Shown: piece by piece, positions 52,157-59,776 of the stretch
How positions within the stretch are numbered: the stretch's first letter is position 1
Layout of the letters: every line of letters starts with the position of its first letter
Origin: Cohnella pontilimi
GTDB lineage: Bacteria > Bacillota > Bacilli > Paenibacillales > Paenibacillaceae
Length of the DNA stretch: 64,000 bases
Assembly (NCBI RefSeq): GCF_005049045.1
Contig: NZ_SUPK01000009.1
Location: 124,001-188,000 of the forward strand
Reading direction: 5' to 3'
Translations under genes and position numbers: made by a program
Notes under the pieces: model-generated
Databases searched by the model: none
Seen by the model: the letters and a program-made list of their open reading frames with translations, nothing else
What the model was told of the DNA's origin: nothing

Positions 52157-52405
52157 TTAGCGGCTACCGCCCGTTTGGCCTGCGAAGCCAGCCAGTCCGC
52201 CAGCGCCTTGAGACAGCGATTGCTCGACGCTAGCGATCATGTTCTTCACCATATATCCACCGAGTGCACCAGTTTCACGAGCCGTTACGAAGCCGTAGTA
52301 ACCGTCGGCAGGAGTTTGTACCCCCAGCGATTGAGCAGCTTCCGCCTTCAATTGGTTCAAGCCGGCGCGAGCTTGAGGAACCAAAGTCCGATTAGATCTA
52401 GGCAT
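52157..52405 (-). CDS. Alpha/beta-type small acid-soluble spore protein
   Basis: SASPs coat and protect spore DNA and are degraded at germination by GPR protease. The 82-aa protein has the conserved halves: RTLVPQARAGLNQLKAEAAQSLGV and GYYGFVTARETGALGGYMVKNMI. The start is ATG, 6 nt after GGAGAC on the minus strand (GAAAGGAGACTTCAC). It is monocistronic, as usual for sspA/B/C-type genes. A sigma-G promoter is expected but I could not place one with confidence. Confidence 0.95.
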   Translation of the reverse strand: MPRSNRTLVPQARAGLNQLKAEAAQSLGVQTPADGYYGFVTARETGALGGYMVKNMIASVEQSLSQGAGGLAGFAGQTGGSR

Positions 52406-52502
52406 GTGTGAAGTCTCCTTTCGTCTTGATGATTATGGGGTGCAAGCTTGCCTTGTTAGTATGCTAGGCCGCGTAAAAAATATGCTCAAGGAGGTTATAA
52501 AA

Positions 52503-52670
52503 GTGAGCAAGACCGCAGCGCTGTTATTTGCCGTCGCATCAGTACTTGGAATGTGCGGGACCGCGTTTTCCATTAGTTACAACCCGTGGCTGGCCGTTCT
52601 GTTCGGTATCGTGACTTTCGGCATCATGGGCCTAGGCTTCGTGGTCAAAGCCCGCGCTTCGCGCAGATAA
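52503..52670 (+). CDS. Small membrane protein (55 aa), possible DUF5325/YlaF type
   Basis: GTG at 52503 follows AAGGAGG at 8 nt. The protein is two hydrophobic helices (AALLFAVASVLGMCGTAFSIS and WLAVLFGIVTFGIMGLGFVV) with a basic tail. It resembles DUF5325 in size and layout, but this is a guess. It is convergent with trpS, 6 nt away. Confidence 0.6.
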   Translation: MSKTAALLFAVASVLGMCGTAFSISYNPWLAVLFGIVTFGIMGLGFVVKARASRR

Positions 52671-52676
52671 TCGATA

Positions 52677-53675
52677 TTATCGCTCAACGGGCGGCAAAAA
52701 ACCCATGGCCTGTTTCACTTCACGGAGCGTTTGTTCGGCCGCGGTATTTGCCCGTTCTGCGCCGTCCCGCAGGATGGCGTGCACTTCTCCGGAGGCACGA
52801 ATGTCCTTGTATTTTTGCTGGATTGGCTCCAAAGCCGCCACCACCGCTTCTCCTAAATCTTTCTTAAATGTGCCGTAACCTTGACCTTCGTACGCTTTTT
52901 GGATGTCCTGCAGCGATTTGCCGGTGACTTGCGCAAAAATGTTCATCAAATTGCTGATCTCCGGCTTTTCCTTTGGATCGTACACGATTTCCCGGCCCAA
53001 GTCCGTTTTGGCCCGGGAAATTTTTTTGCGAATTTCGTCCGGCGAGTCCAGCATCGCGATGTAGCTTCCGGCGTTCGGGCTGCTTTTGCTCATTTTTTTG
53101 GAGGCGTCGTCGAGCGACATGATCCGCGCTCCCACTTTCGGGATGAAGGGTTCGGGAATAACGAGCGTCTCGCCGAAACGATGGTTGAAACGCCCCGCGA
53201 GATCCCGCGTCAGCTCCAGATGCTGTTTCTGGTCGTCTCCGACCGGAACGAGGTTCGTCTTGTAAAGAAGAATGTCGGCCGCCATCAAAGCCGGATACAC
53301 GAACAAGCCCGCGCCCACGGCATCTTTTCCGGCGGACTTGTCTTTAAACTGGGTCATCCGTTCCAATTCGCCCATGTAAGACAAGGTCGTTATCAGCCAG
53401 CCCAGCTCGGCATGTGCGGGAACATGGGACTGCAGGAAAATTGCAGCTTTCGCCGGATCCAGCCCGGCCGCCACGAACAAAGCCGCCACAGACTCGCTCT
53501 GCTCGCGCAAAGCCGCAGGCTCCTGCGGTACCGTGACTGCGTGCAAATCCACGATCATGTAAAAGCAGTCATGCTCGTGTTGAAGCGCCTCAAAGTTGAT
53601 CATGGCTCCGATATAATTGCCGATGGTCAATTTGCCGCTCGGCTGGATGCCGGACAATACGCGTTGTTTAGACAT
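52677..53675 (-). CDS. trpS: Tryptophanyl-tRNA synthetase
   Basis: TrpRS charges tRNA-Trp. The 332-aa class I enzyme has the HIGH-equivalent in PSGKLTIGNYIGA and the KMSKS loop as KKMSKSSPN. The gene is preceded by a T-box riboswitch with a Trp-type specifier, so its expression follows the level of uncharged tRNA-Trp. It ends beside the convergent small membrane protein gene. Confidence 0.97.
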   Translation of the reverse strand: MSKQRVLSGIQPSGKLTIGNYIGAMINFEALQHEHDCFYMIVDLHAVTVPQEPAALREQSESVAALFVAAGLDPAKAAIFLQSHVPAHAELGWLITTLSYMGELERMTQFKDKSAGKDAVGAGLFVYPALMAADILLYKTNLVPVGDDQKQHLELTRDLAGRFNHRFGETLVIPEPFIPKVGARIMSLDDASKKMSKSSPNAGSYIAMLDSPDEIRKKISRAKTDLGREIVYDPKEKPEISNLMNIFAQVTGKSLQDIQKAYEGQGYGTFKKDLGEAVVAALEPIQQKYKDIRASGEVHAILRDGAERANTAAEQTLREVKQAMGFLPPVER

Positions 53676-53705
53676 TTGGATCTACCGCCTTTTCAGGGAA
53701 AAATA

Positions 53706-53947
53706 AAAAGGCTCTCCCGCCCGCAAGGGACGTGGAAAGCCGTGTTGCCACCCTTATTCGCTACGCGGATTGCGCAGCCTCTATGTTCCGGTAACGGGGA
53801 ACGACTCGGAGAGGATCGGGCGCAGCCTGCGCCGTTAGCTCCCGGCTCCCGGCTCCATTCCGTACGGATGTGCGCACCGGTTCGCAGCCACCACCGGCTC
53901 TCTGAAGCGCCTTACTCCGACGTACTTGTTCCGTTCACAGCCGATTT
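53706..53947 (-). ncRNA. T-box riboswitch of trpS
   Basis: The conserved T-box AGGGTGGCAACACGG is at 53740-53754 on the minus strand. Stem I opens near GTGAACGGAACAAGTA, and AGAGAGCCGG follows. A TGG Trp specifier is seen in GGAATGGAGCC. A GGCTTTCC / GGAGAGCC terminator with TTTTTA (53705-53740) can compete with the antiterminator. The specifier identification is by eye but agrees with the trpS gene it controls. Confidence 0.92.
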
Positions 53948-53966
53948 GTAACTCGGTTTTTAGAAC

Positions 53967-53994
53967 ATTATACTCTTCCGCAGGACAAAGTCAA
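53967..53994 (-). promoter_or_regulatory. Promoter of the trpS T-box transcript
   Basis: TTGACT and TATAAT are separated by 16 bp, about 20 bp before the start of the T-box leader. Confidence 0.75.
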
Positions 53995-54031
53995 CCGAGC
54001 GGCCCTTCATACATGGCTTCCCCAATATAAA

Positions 54032-54055
54032 CCGGCCGCCCTGACGGACGGCCGG
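54032..54055 (-). terminator. Probable terminator of the 130-aa gene
   Basis: CCGGCCG / CGGCCGG with a 10-nt loop is followed by TTTATATT on the minus strand. Confidence 0.6.
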
Positions 54056-54068
54056 CACCTTATGTATG

Positions 54069-54461
54069 CTACTTGTTGGAAACGTCCTTTCGATCCCGCT
54101 GTTTCGGCTGAACCCGGAACAGGATGTTGGCCATGTTGTAGTTGGATTCGAATTGTACACTCGCGTAAATTTCTCCTTGCCGCAGAGCGAAATCATAGGA
54201 AATTTCACCGTGCGTCCAGCCGCGTTTGTGTTGAAGAGCTTCCACGGCCATCCGGCGGAGCTGCCGGACTTGCTCGGAACTCATGCCCGTCCCGCTGTTC
54301 TCCTTCTCCCCGCACATGACGGGCAGATGGCGAATCCCGAATTTGCCCACTTCGTCGTTCCGAACCTGGATGACAATCGTTCCTGCTGAAAGCCCTTTCA
54401 ATTCACTTGCCAATTGCTCTAAAACCAAATCCACCTGACGTGCCAACGACACCTGCTCCAA
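54069..54461 (-). CDS. Conserved hypothetical protein (130 aa)
   Basis: I do not recognise this protein. It begins with a helical segment (LARQVDLVLEQLASELKGL), then an alternating beta-type core (GTIVIQVRNDEVGKFGIRHLPV, GEISYDFALRQGEIYASVQFES), suggesting a small soluble alpha/beta protein. TTG at 54461 is 9 nt after AAGGAGGAG, whereas the upstream ATG (54488) contains that site inside the frame, so the TTG is the start. Confidence 0.65.
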   Translation of the reverse strand: MEQVSLARQVDLVLEQLASELKGLSAGTIVIQVRNDEVGKFGIRHLPVMCGEKENSGTGMSSEQVRQLRRMAVEALQHKRGWTHGEISYDFALRQGEIYASVQFESNYNMANILFRVQPKQRDRKDVSNK

Positions 54462-54665
54462 TGAATCATTCTCCTCCTTTTTTCCCATTAAACTCAGCGA
54501 CTAGGACTGACCTATGACTGTGGACTCATTATACTTGAAAAAATAGAAATTTACAATCATTTTGTAAACATTTGTATCATCATGTCATGAAATGTTTGCA
54601 AATCTCGCGCGCCGCTGCGTATCTTTTCGATGCACTGCTCCAGAACCAACTTCCATTATCCTCAT

Positions 54666-54959
54666 CCTTTATCGTTATCCCCCTCGCTCATGCACTCGCA
54701 TTTTACCCACCTTTATCGCCATCCCCTTCGCTCATGTACTCGCTTTTACCCACCTTATCGCTATCCCCCTCGCCTCGTCCGAACGATCTTCCCACCCCCT
54801 TCGCCGCAGTCCCCCCAAGATTTACTCACGGCTTTTTCCACCCTTTATCGCTATCCCTTTCGTTCAGAACATTTTCTAACTCATTTGACCGCTAGTTATC
54901 CCTTTCGGTCAGGCAGCCCACCACTTGCTAATGTACCGATTAATATCCCCTCCGCTCAG
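54666..54959. repeat. Repeat cluster 3: about six forward REP-like units upstream of the transposase gene
   Basis: Clear units lie at 54666-54691, 54710-54735 and 54842-54867; degraded ones at 54752-54777, 54887-54912 and 54934-54959. All point toward the transposase gene. The conserved core is CTTTATCG, ATCCC and TCGCTCA/TCGTTCAG. The rest of 54489-55052 is T/C-rich spacer and the transposase promoter; no gene was seen. Confidence 0.8.
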
Positions 54960-54979
54960 AAAATAATTGGGAATTTTAA

Positions 54980-55008
54980 TTGAAATAAGAACATACGTTT
55001 GGTAAAAT
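54980..55008 (+). promoter_or_regulatory. Promoter of the transposase-like gene
   Basis: TTGAAA and TAAAAT are separated by 17 bp, about 45 bp before the start codon. Confidence 0.6.
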
Positions 55009-55052
55009 GAAAACAACAGAATTGCCAGACCAGCGGACAAGGGGGTATCAGG

Positions 55053-55967
55053 ATGCAATCGTTTTGGGAAGAAGCTTGCAGTCTTTATGAGACAGAGGAA
55101 GATTTCATCCAATTATTGTACAAGCTGAAATGGCCGGAAGGCTTTCGCTGCCCCGATTGTGGACACAAACATGCCTATCTCATCGGTACTCGCAGACTTC
55201 CGCTGTATCAATGTTCGGCTTGCGACACCCAAACGTCGTTGATCGCCGGCACTGTGATGCAAGGCAGTCGCACTCCGCTGCGCCTTTGGTTTCAAGCGAT
55301 TTCGCTCCACACCCGCCCTGAAGGCGTCAACGCCGTTCAATTGTCCCAAGCGATCAAAGTCACCTACAAAACAGCCTGGCTTATTTGCCATAAAATTCGC
55401 CATGCGATGCAGCGCCAAAATTGCCATGAGATGCTTACCGGATTGATTCGTATCACCGACGCGAAATTATTCCCGCGTACGACCGGCTCCTCAGCATGGC
55501 ACGAGCAAGAGCAATCGGTATTTGTCGCCGCATCCGCGGATGAAGCCGGGCAAATCGAACGGATCAAAATCAAAAAGCAAAATAAGCATGTTCTCAAAAA
55601 CTGCTATGAATCGCCTAAAGTAGAACCTTTTATTTCTGAAGTTGTGGACCCTAACCTTGCCGAAAAAGTTACCGTATCTCGTCATTATTTTGGAGGTAAG
55701 CGAGACTATGTGCTGCTCAATATTGCTCAAAAGGCACAAAATGCGCTGGCACGAACTTTCCGCGGCGTCAGTCCTAAGCATTTACAAGTTTATTTGGATC
55801 AATTTTGCTATGTCTTCAATCGGGTTAATCGTCCCCTCCTTCAAGAATTACGGATGGCTTGCAGTTCCGGGCCTTGCATCACTTATCCTGCCTTGATCGG
55901 CGCTACGGCCGCAACACGTTATCGATTCCGGAAACGGAAGACGATGGCATGGAGAGAAGCAAGTTAG
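55053..55967 (+). CDS. IS1595-type transposase homologue with altered catalytic residues
   Basis: This 304-aa protein has the domain layout of IS1595-family transposases. An N-terminal zinc ribbon carries Cys pairs in FRCPDCGHKH and YQCSACDTQ. A helical region follows (SRTPLRLWFQAISL, TYKTAWLICHKIRHAM), then a DDE-type core and the end motif SPKHLQVYLDQFCYVFNRVNR. The usual VDE-GG motif reads ITDAKLF, and the usual TN-IE segment reads NIAQKAQNAL, so at least the catalytic Glu seems lost. No terminal inverted repeats or target duplication were found. A good promoter and AAGGGGG before the ATG suggest the gene is expressed. It lies between inward-facing copies of the 26-bp repeat. Confidence 0.82.
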   Translation: MQSFWEEACSLYETEEDFIQLLYKLKWPEGFRCPDCGHKHAYLIGTRRLPLYQCSACDTQTSLIAGTVMQGSRTPLRLWFQAISLHTRPEGVNAVQLSQAIKVTYKTAWLICHKIRHAMQRQNCHEMLTGLIRITDAKLFPRTTGSSAWHEQEQSVFVAASADEAGQIERIKIKKQNKHVLKNCYESPKVEPFISEVVDPNLAEKVTVSRHYFGGKRDYVLLNIAQKAQNALARTFRGVSPKHLQVYLDQFCYVFNRVNRPLLQELRMACSSGPCITYPALIGATAATRYRFRKRKTMAWREAS

Positions 55968-56005
55968 TCTCTGCGGTTGAACCATTGAACGGCACTCCCT
56001 GCAAC

Positions 56006-56031
56006 CTGAGCGAAGGGGATATCGACAAAGG
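56006..56031 (-). repeat. Repeat cluster 4: one reverse REP-like unit after the transposase gene
   Basis: CTGAGCGAAG, then GGGATATCGACAAAGG, is the best consensus copy in the window and faces the forward units of cluster 3 across the transposase gene, 39 nt after its stop codon. Confidence 0.85.
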
Positions 56032-56130
56032 GAAAAAATAGGTGGATACACCGATTGAAACAACGAAAAAGCCCCGGAAGCGAGATGCCACCCGAAGCTC
56101 TTTCGTGAAGAATCTATTTCGTTTGTTACT

Positions 56131-57918
56131 TTATTTCTGAATGAGCGCAGCGTAGCGATCGACGTCTGAAACCGCACGTGAAACGGCAGATCGCCAAAAT
56201 TCCGGACGATCCAAAGCCACGCCTAAATGACGGGAAGCCAGATCTTCAACCGTCATCACCGCAGTGTCCCGGAGGAGAGCGTCATAACGTTGATGGAAGT
56301 CCGCGCCTTCTTTTTCCGCCACGGCTACGAGACCTGTGCTGAATAAATATCCGAACGTGTACGGAAAATTGTAAAACGGTACATCGGTAATATAAAAATG
56401 CATTTTCGAAGCCCAAAAATGAGGGTGCCAGCTGGACAGAGCATCACCGTACGCTTCTTTTTGCGCATCTACCATCAGCTCGTTCAACTCGGACGCCTGC
56501 AGCATGCCAGAGGTGCGGCGTTCATAAAACCGCGTTTCGAACAAGAATCTGGCCCGAATGTTCATCAAGAAGGCAACCGCGCTTTGAAGCCGGTCGTCCA
56601 ACAAGGCCAGCTTTCCTTGGTCGATGGTTACACGCTTCAGCAGGGCGTCGCTCACGAGCGCTTCCGCGAAGGTCGAAGCGGTTTCGGCCACATTCATGGC
56701 ATATTCCTGATTCATCGGAGGCAAACCATGAACCAAGTATCCATGATAGGCATGACCTAATTCATGCGCCAACGTCGACACATTGTCCGGCGTACCGGAA
56801 TAGGTCATAAAAATCCGGGTTTGCTTGTCCAGCGGGAAGTCCGTGCAGTACCCGCCCGGGCGTTTACCCGCACGATCTTCGGCTTCGATCCAGCGTTCTT
56901 GGAAAGCCCGGCGGGCCAATCCGGCCAGATTGGGGGAAAATTCTGCGAATGCGTTCTCGATCAATGAGGCGGCCTCGCTGTATGGAATATCCGCCTGATT
57001 GGAAGGCAGCGGAGCAGACACGTCCTGCCAGGACAGCTTTTGCTTCCCCAGCAGTTGAGCCTTCAATGATAAGTAGCGCTTCAGCGGCTCAACAGCTTCC
57101 GCAACAGCCGTCCACATGGCGTCCAGCGTCTCGCGCTTCATGCGATTGATGCGCAAAGGCTCATGGAGAATATTTTTCCAGCCGCGTTGGTGGTTAAGTT
57201 TTAAGCGGAAGCCGGCCAAGCGGTTCAGCGTATCCGCGCAAAGATCGGCTTTGCCTTCCCACGCTTGTTCCCAGGCTTCCATCATCCGATCGCGGACGGC
57301 TTGATCCGGGTGACTCAGCTTGTTAAAGGCTTGTCCGGCGGACAAGGTGACCTGCCGGTCTCCTTCCTCCCAAGGGATGCCGACTCCTCCGACAATCGTG
57401 TCGTAATGTTCGCCCCAACCGTGGAACCCGTCGACCGCAAGCTCACCGGCCAACGCTTCCAGGGCTGGAGGAAGCTTTTCCTTGATCCCTTGCCTACGCT
57501 CGTTCAGTACAAAGGACAGCTCCGCACGTTCCGGGGTCTTCAGCCAGGTGTCCCACTGATCTTCCGGCATCGAGGCAAGCTGAGCATCAAACAGATCCAG
57601 CACTTGGCGGAAGCGGGCGGCCAACGTTTGCACACGTTCCGTCCAAGATACGGCACGGCGATCGCCCGTGTTCTGCGACGTCAAGCACAATACGAACGAC
57701 TCGCTTTGCCGGAGCCGGGAGAGTAGCTGCTGAATTTGCGATGTCCGTTCGCCAAGCCGTTCAATATTCGCAGCTCCGCCCTCACTTTCCCGGAGTTGAG
57801 TGAGCAGTTCCGCCGTCGTTCGTTCGGTCTCCGACATAAATTCAGCAAACTTCGGCGATTCCGATCCGCCGGGGAAGAAGACTTCCAAATCCCAAACCTT
57901 TGCATAGTCGTTCGTCAT
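56131..57918 (-). CDS. pepF: Oligoendopeptidase F (M3 family)
   Basis: This 595-aa zinc metallopeptidase cleaves short peptides in the cytoplasm. The zinc motif is LAHELGHAYHGYLV (HExxH near residue 385) with the downstream Glu in a family-typical NVAETASTFAEAL. The N-terminal part is helical (PepF/M3B-type). ATG at 57918 has GGAGGG about 10 nt before it; two earlier in-frame ATGs overlap the site. It is divergent from the next gene. Confidence 0.93.
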   Translation of the reverse strand: MTNDYAKVWDLEVFFPGGSESPKFAEFMSETERTTAELLTQLRESEGGAANIERLGERTSQIQQLLSRLRQSESFVLCLTSQNTGDRRAVSWTERVQTLAARFRQVLDLFDAQLASMPEDQWDTWLKTPERAELSFVLNERRQGIKEKLPPALEALAGELAVDGFHGWGEHYDTIVGGVGIPWEEGDRQVTLSAGQAFNKLSHPDQAVRDRMMEAWEQAWEGKADLCADTLNRLAGFRLKLNHQRGWKNILHEPLRINRMKRETLDAMWTAVAEAVEPLKRYLSLKAQLLGKQKLSWQDVSAPLPSNQADIPYSEAASLIENAFAEFSPNLAGLARRAFQERWIEAEDRAGKRPGGYCTDFPLDKQTRIFMTYSGTPDNVSTLAHELGHAYHGYLVHGLPPMNQEYAMNVAETASTFAEALVSDALLKRVTIDQGKLALLDDRLQSAVAFLMNIRARFLFETRFYERRTSGMLQASELNELMVDAQKEAYGDALSSWHPHFWASKMHFYITDVPFYNFPYTFGYLFSTGLVAVAEKEGADFHQRYDALLRDTAVMTVEDLASRHLGVALDRPEFWRSAVSRAVSDVDRYAALIQK

Positions 57919-57993
57919 CTTGATCATACCCTCCATTTACGACCCGCTATTGTCTGTTGTATGTTGTATGTACAGTGAAATGAGGTGTCCGGC

Positions 57994-58233
57994 ATGATTC
58001 CATTCCGTAACAGCTTACCTTACGATATTGTGATGAAAGATGTGTATGTTCCGGAGTGCCCATTTTGCGGACAAACCCATGTACTGCTGCCCATCAAACC
58101 GGATGAAGTCCGGGATTTGCGAGGCAGTGTCCGCAAGCGCGCAGTGGTGTTCCCTTGTTGTCATACCCGGTTGCAGCTTGTGGACGCCGACGGCGACTAC
58201 TTGCTGGCCGACCGCCCGTTGAACCGGAAGTAA
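57994..58233 (+). CDS. Small Cys-containing protein, unknown function (79 aa)
   Basis: The protein has a zinc-ribbon-like Cys pattern: CPFCGQTH near residue 23 and FPCCH near residue 55. ATG at 57994 has GAGGTG 7 nt upstream. It is a possible zinc ribbon. No family recognised. It is divergent from pepF and convergent with DUF2225. Confidence 0.7.
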   Translation: MIPFRNSLPYDIVMKDVYVPECPFCGQTHVLLPIKPDEVRDLRGSVRKRAVVFPCCHTRLQLVDADGDYLLADRPLNRK

Positions 58234-58257
58234 CGTTCGGCCAATTGATGTTCAAGC

Positions 58258-58962
58258 TCAAGCGCCGGTCTCTTTCATTTCTTCGGGCATCTCCAGGCCT
58301 TCGTTCATGATCTCTTCGCGGATAGACTGCCACATTTCACGCGAAGCCCGGATCATCGAGGCATCCGTAATGTTTTTATCCTGAATGACACGGCCGAACC
58401 ACCTGACCGCCTCTTGATATTGTTTAAGTCTCCGGTGAAGTTCCCCGATCAAGTACATGAGACGCGCGTTGCTGAGTGAATCGCGCTCCGTTTCGAACAC
58501 CCGTATATAGGCTTCCACGGCAAATGCGAGAAATCTTTTTTCTTGTTCCTTGTTGCCCATATAACGATACAACCAAGCGATATGATGCAGCAAACCGGCG
58601 ATGACCCTGTCTTTTTCATCAATCGCTTGCCCGCAAAGCAATGCCAGCTTGTAACATTCCATGGCATCGCTCTGCGTACGTTCTCCTGCAAAAGCTCTCG
58701 TTATGATACGGTTGCCCACTTTTTTGTCATACGCTAATCTTTGCTTGGCACTCAGCTTCTCCGTGAAATGCTCGGTAGATGCGAAGCCGCAATGCGGGCA
58801 AACCCGCACGACGTAAAAATCGGGATTGACCGAGTTGTAGTGCGAGCAAAAGTCGGAATCTCTGTGTACCGCTTTTTTAAAGCTCGGACGAACGCGGGAG
58901 GTTTGAAAAGTCTCTTCGCAGCACGCACAGGTCACCTTGATTTGAAAAAGCGGATCCAACAC
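58258..58962 (-). CDS. DUF2225 family protein with TPR-like repeats
   Basis: This 234-aa protein has a zinc-binding N-terminus with CACCEETF and CPHCGFA motifs, then a helical repeat part (EKRFLAFAVEAYIRVFE, YQEAVRWFGRVIQDK) resembling tetratricopeptide repeats. It fits DUF2225, whose function is unknown. GTG at 58962 has AAGGGG 9 nt upstream. It follows the truncated haemoglobin gene by 20 nt. Confidence 0.85.
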   Translation of the reverse strand: MLDPLFQIKVTCACCEETFQTSRVRPSFKKAVHRDSDFCSHYNSVNPDFYVVRVCPHCGFASTEHFTEKLSAKQRLAYDKKVGNRIITRAFAGERTQSDAMECYKLALLCGQAIDEKDRVIAGLLHHIAWLYRYMGNKEQEKRFLAFAVEAYIRVFETERDSLSNARLMYLIGELHRRLKQYQEAVRWFGRVIQDKNITDASMIRASREMWQSIREEIMNEGLEMPEEMKETGA

Positions 58963-58982
58963 CGATCATTTCCCCTTCGAAT

Positions 58983-59369
58983 TTAGCTTTCATCTTCCGA
59001 ATTGATGAAATGATGAGCGGGTCCGGACAATCGTTCAATCACGGCTTCTTGGAGCGGTTCTGAAATATTCGTCTCCGCCAGAGCCTGTGACATGCAGGAA
59101 AGCCACGCGGCCGCCCGTTTGGGCGTTACAGGAAAAGGCAGGTGTCTGCCTCTCATCATCGGGTGTCCATACTTTTCGGAATACAGCGGCGGACCTCCGA
59201 AAAATTGGGTAAGAAACAAAAATTGCTTGTCCATCACCGGCTGGATGTCTTCGGGAAACAGGGGAGACAGCAGCGGATTCGCTTGCACTTTGGGATAAAA
59301 TTTTTCAACCAATTCTCGAACGGCGGATTCTCCGCCTATCGCATCAAACAATGTCTCATTGCTGTACAA
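58983..59369 (-). CDS. Group II truncated haemoglobin (YjbI-like)
   Basis: This 128-aa globin (TrHbO type) binds oxygen, NO or peroxide. Family features are TLFDAIGGESAVRELVEKFY, QFLFLTQFFGGPPLYSEKYGHPMMRGRHLPF with the proximal His and Trp/Tyr pocket, and AVIERLSGPAHHFIN. TTG at 59369 follows GGTGGAGGG at 6-7 nt, so the frame to 59432 is not used. It is cotranscribed with DUF2225. Confidence 0.9.
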   Translation of the reverse strand: MYSNETLFDAIGGESAVRELVEKFYPKVQANPLLSPLFPEDIQPVMDKQFLFLTQFFGGPPLYSEKYGHPMMRGRHLPFPVTPKRAAAWLSCMSQALAETNISEPLQEAVIERLSGPAHHFINSEDES

Positions 59370-59450
59370 AGTTGTCCCTCCACCTTGCAATATCCGACTT
59401 TCGGCACTCCCCATTATACCACAATAAGGCACAGAAACCCTGAATAATAA

Positions 59451-59477
59451 AACAAAAATCGCCCCGATGGAGGGGCG
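59451..59477 (-). terminator. Terminator of the 28-aa ORF
   Basis: CGCCCC / GGGGCG with a TCCATC loop, followed by ATTTTTGTTTT on the minus strand. Confidence 0.7.
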
Positions 59478-59508
59478 GAAGTGTCGTTATTCTATAGGCC
59501 TAAAGCAC

Positions 59509-59595
59509 TCAAATCTCTTCTTCCGGCGTAACCAAAGCTTCACGAATGACATACACGAAAGCGCATACAAGCAACCCCGCCACGATTCCTGTCAT
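59509..59595 (-). CDS. 28-aa single-helix membrane peptide
   Basis: ATG at 59595 follows GGTGAGGACGGA and encodes MTGIVAGLLVCAFVYVIREA and a short acidic tail ending PEEEI. A terminator lies 32 nt after the stop. RBS, start, hydrophobic helix and terminator together suggest a real small gene, below the size that automatic callers usually accept. The interval 59596-59776 holds no other gene that I can see. Confidence 0.5.
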   Translation of the reverse strand: MTGIVAGLLVCAFVYVIREALVTPEEEI

Positions 59596-59776
59596 TCCGT
59601 CCTCACCCCAACTGTGCCGTCAACCGGCATATTCTGGTCCTATTGTACCATAGAAGATATTCAAATTTCTATCCTTTTTGTAATCGTTTGCAGACTAAAT
59701 TTGTCCTGTTAAATACGGGAAAGTATCGGGGAACGGCTTCATACATTGGACAAGAAGGGCAAGACGGAGGTGCGCC

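Noticed and set aside
55053..55967. Complete active insertion sequence
   Set aside because: No terminal inverted repeats or target-site duplication could be found at either side, and the DDE motif appears altered; called as a transposase-like gene only.
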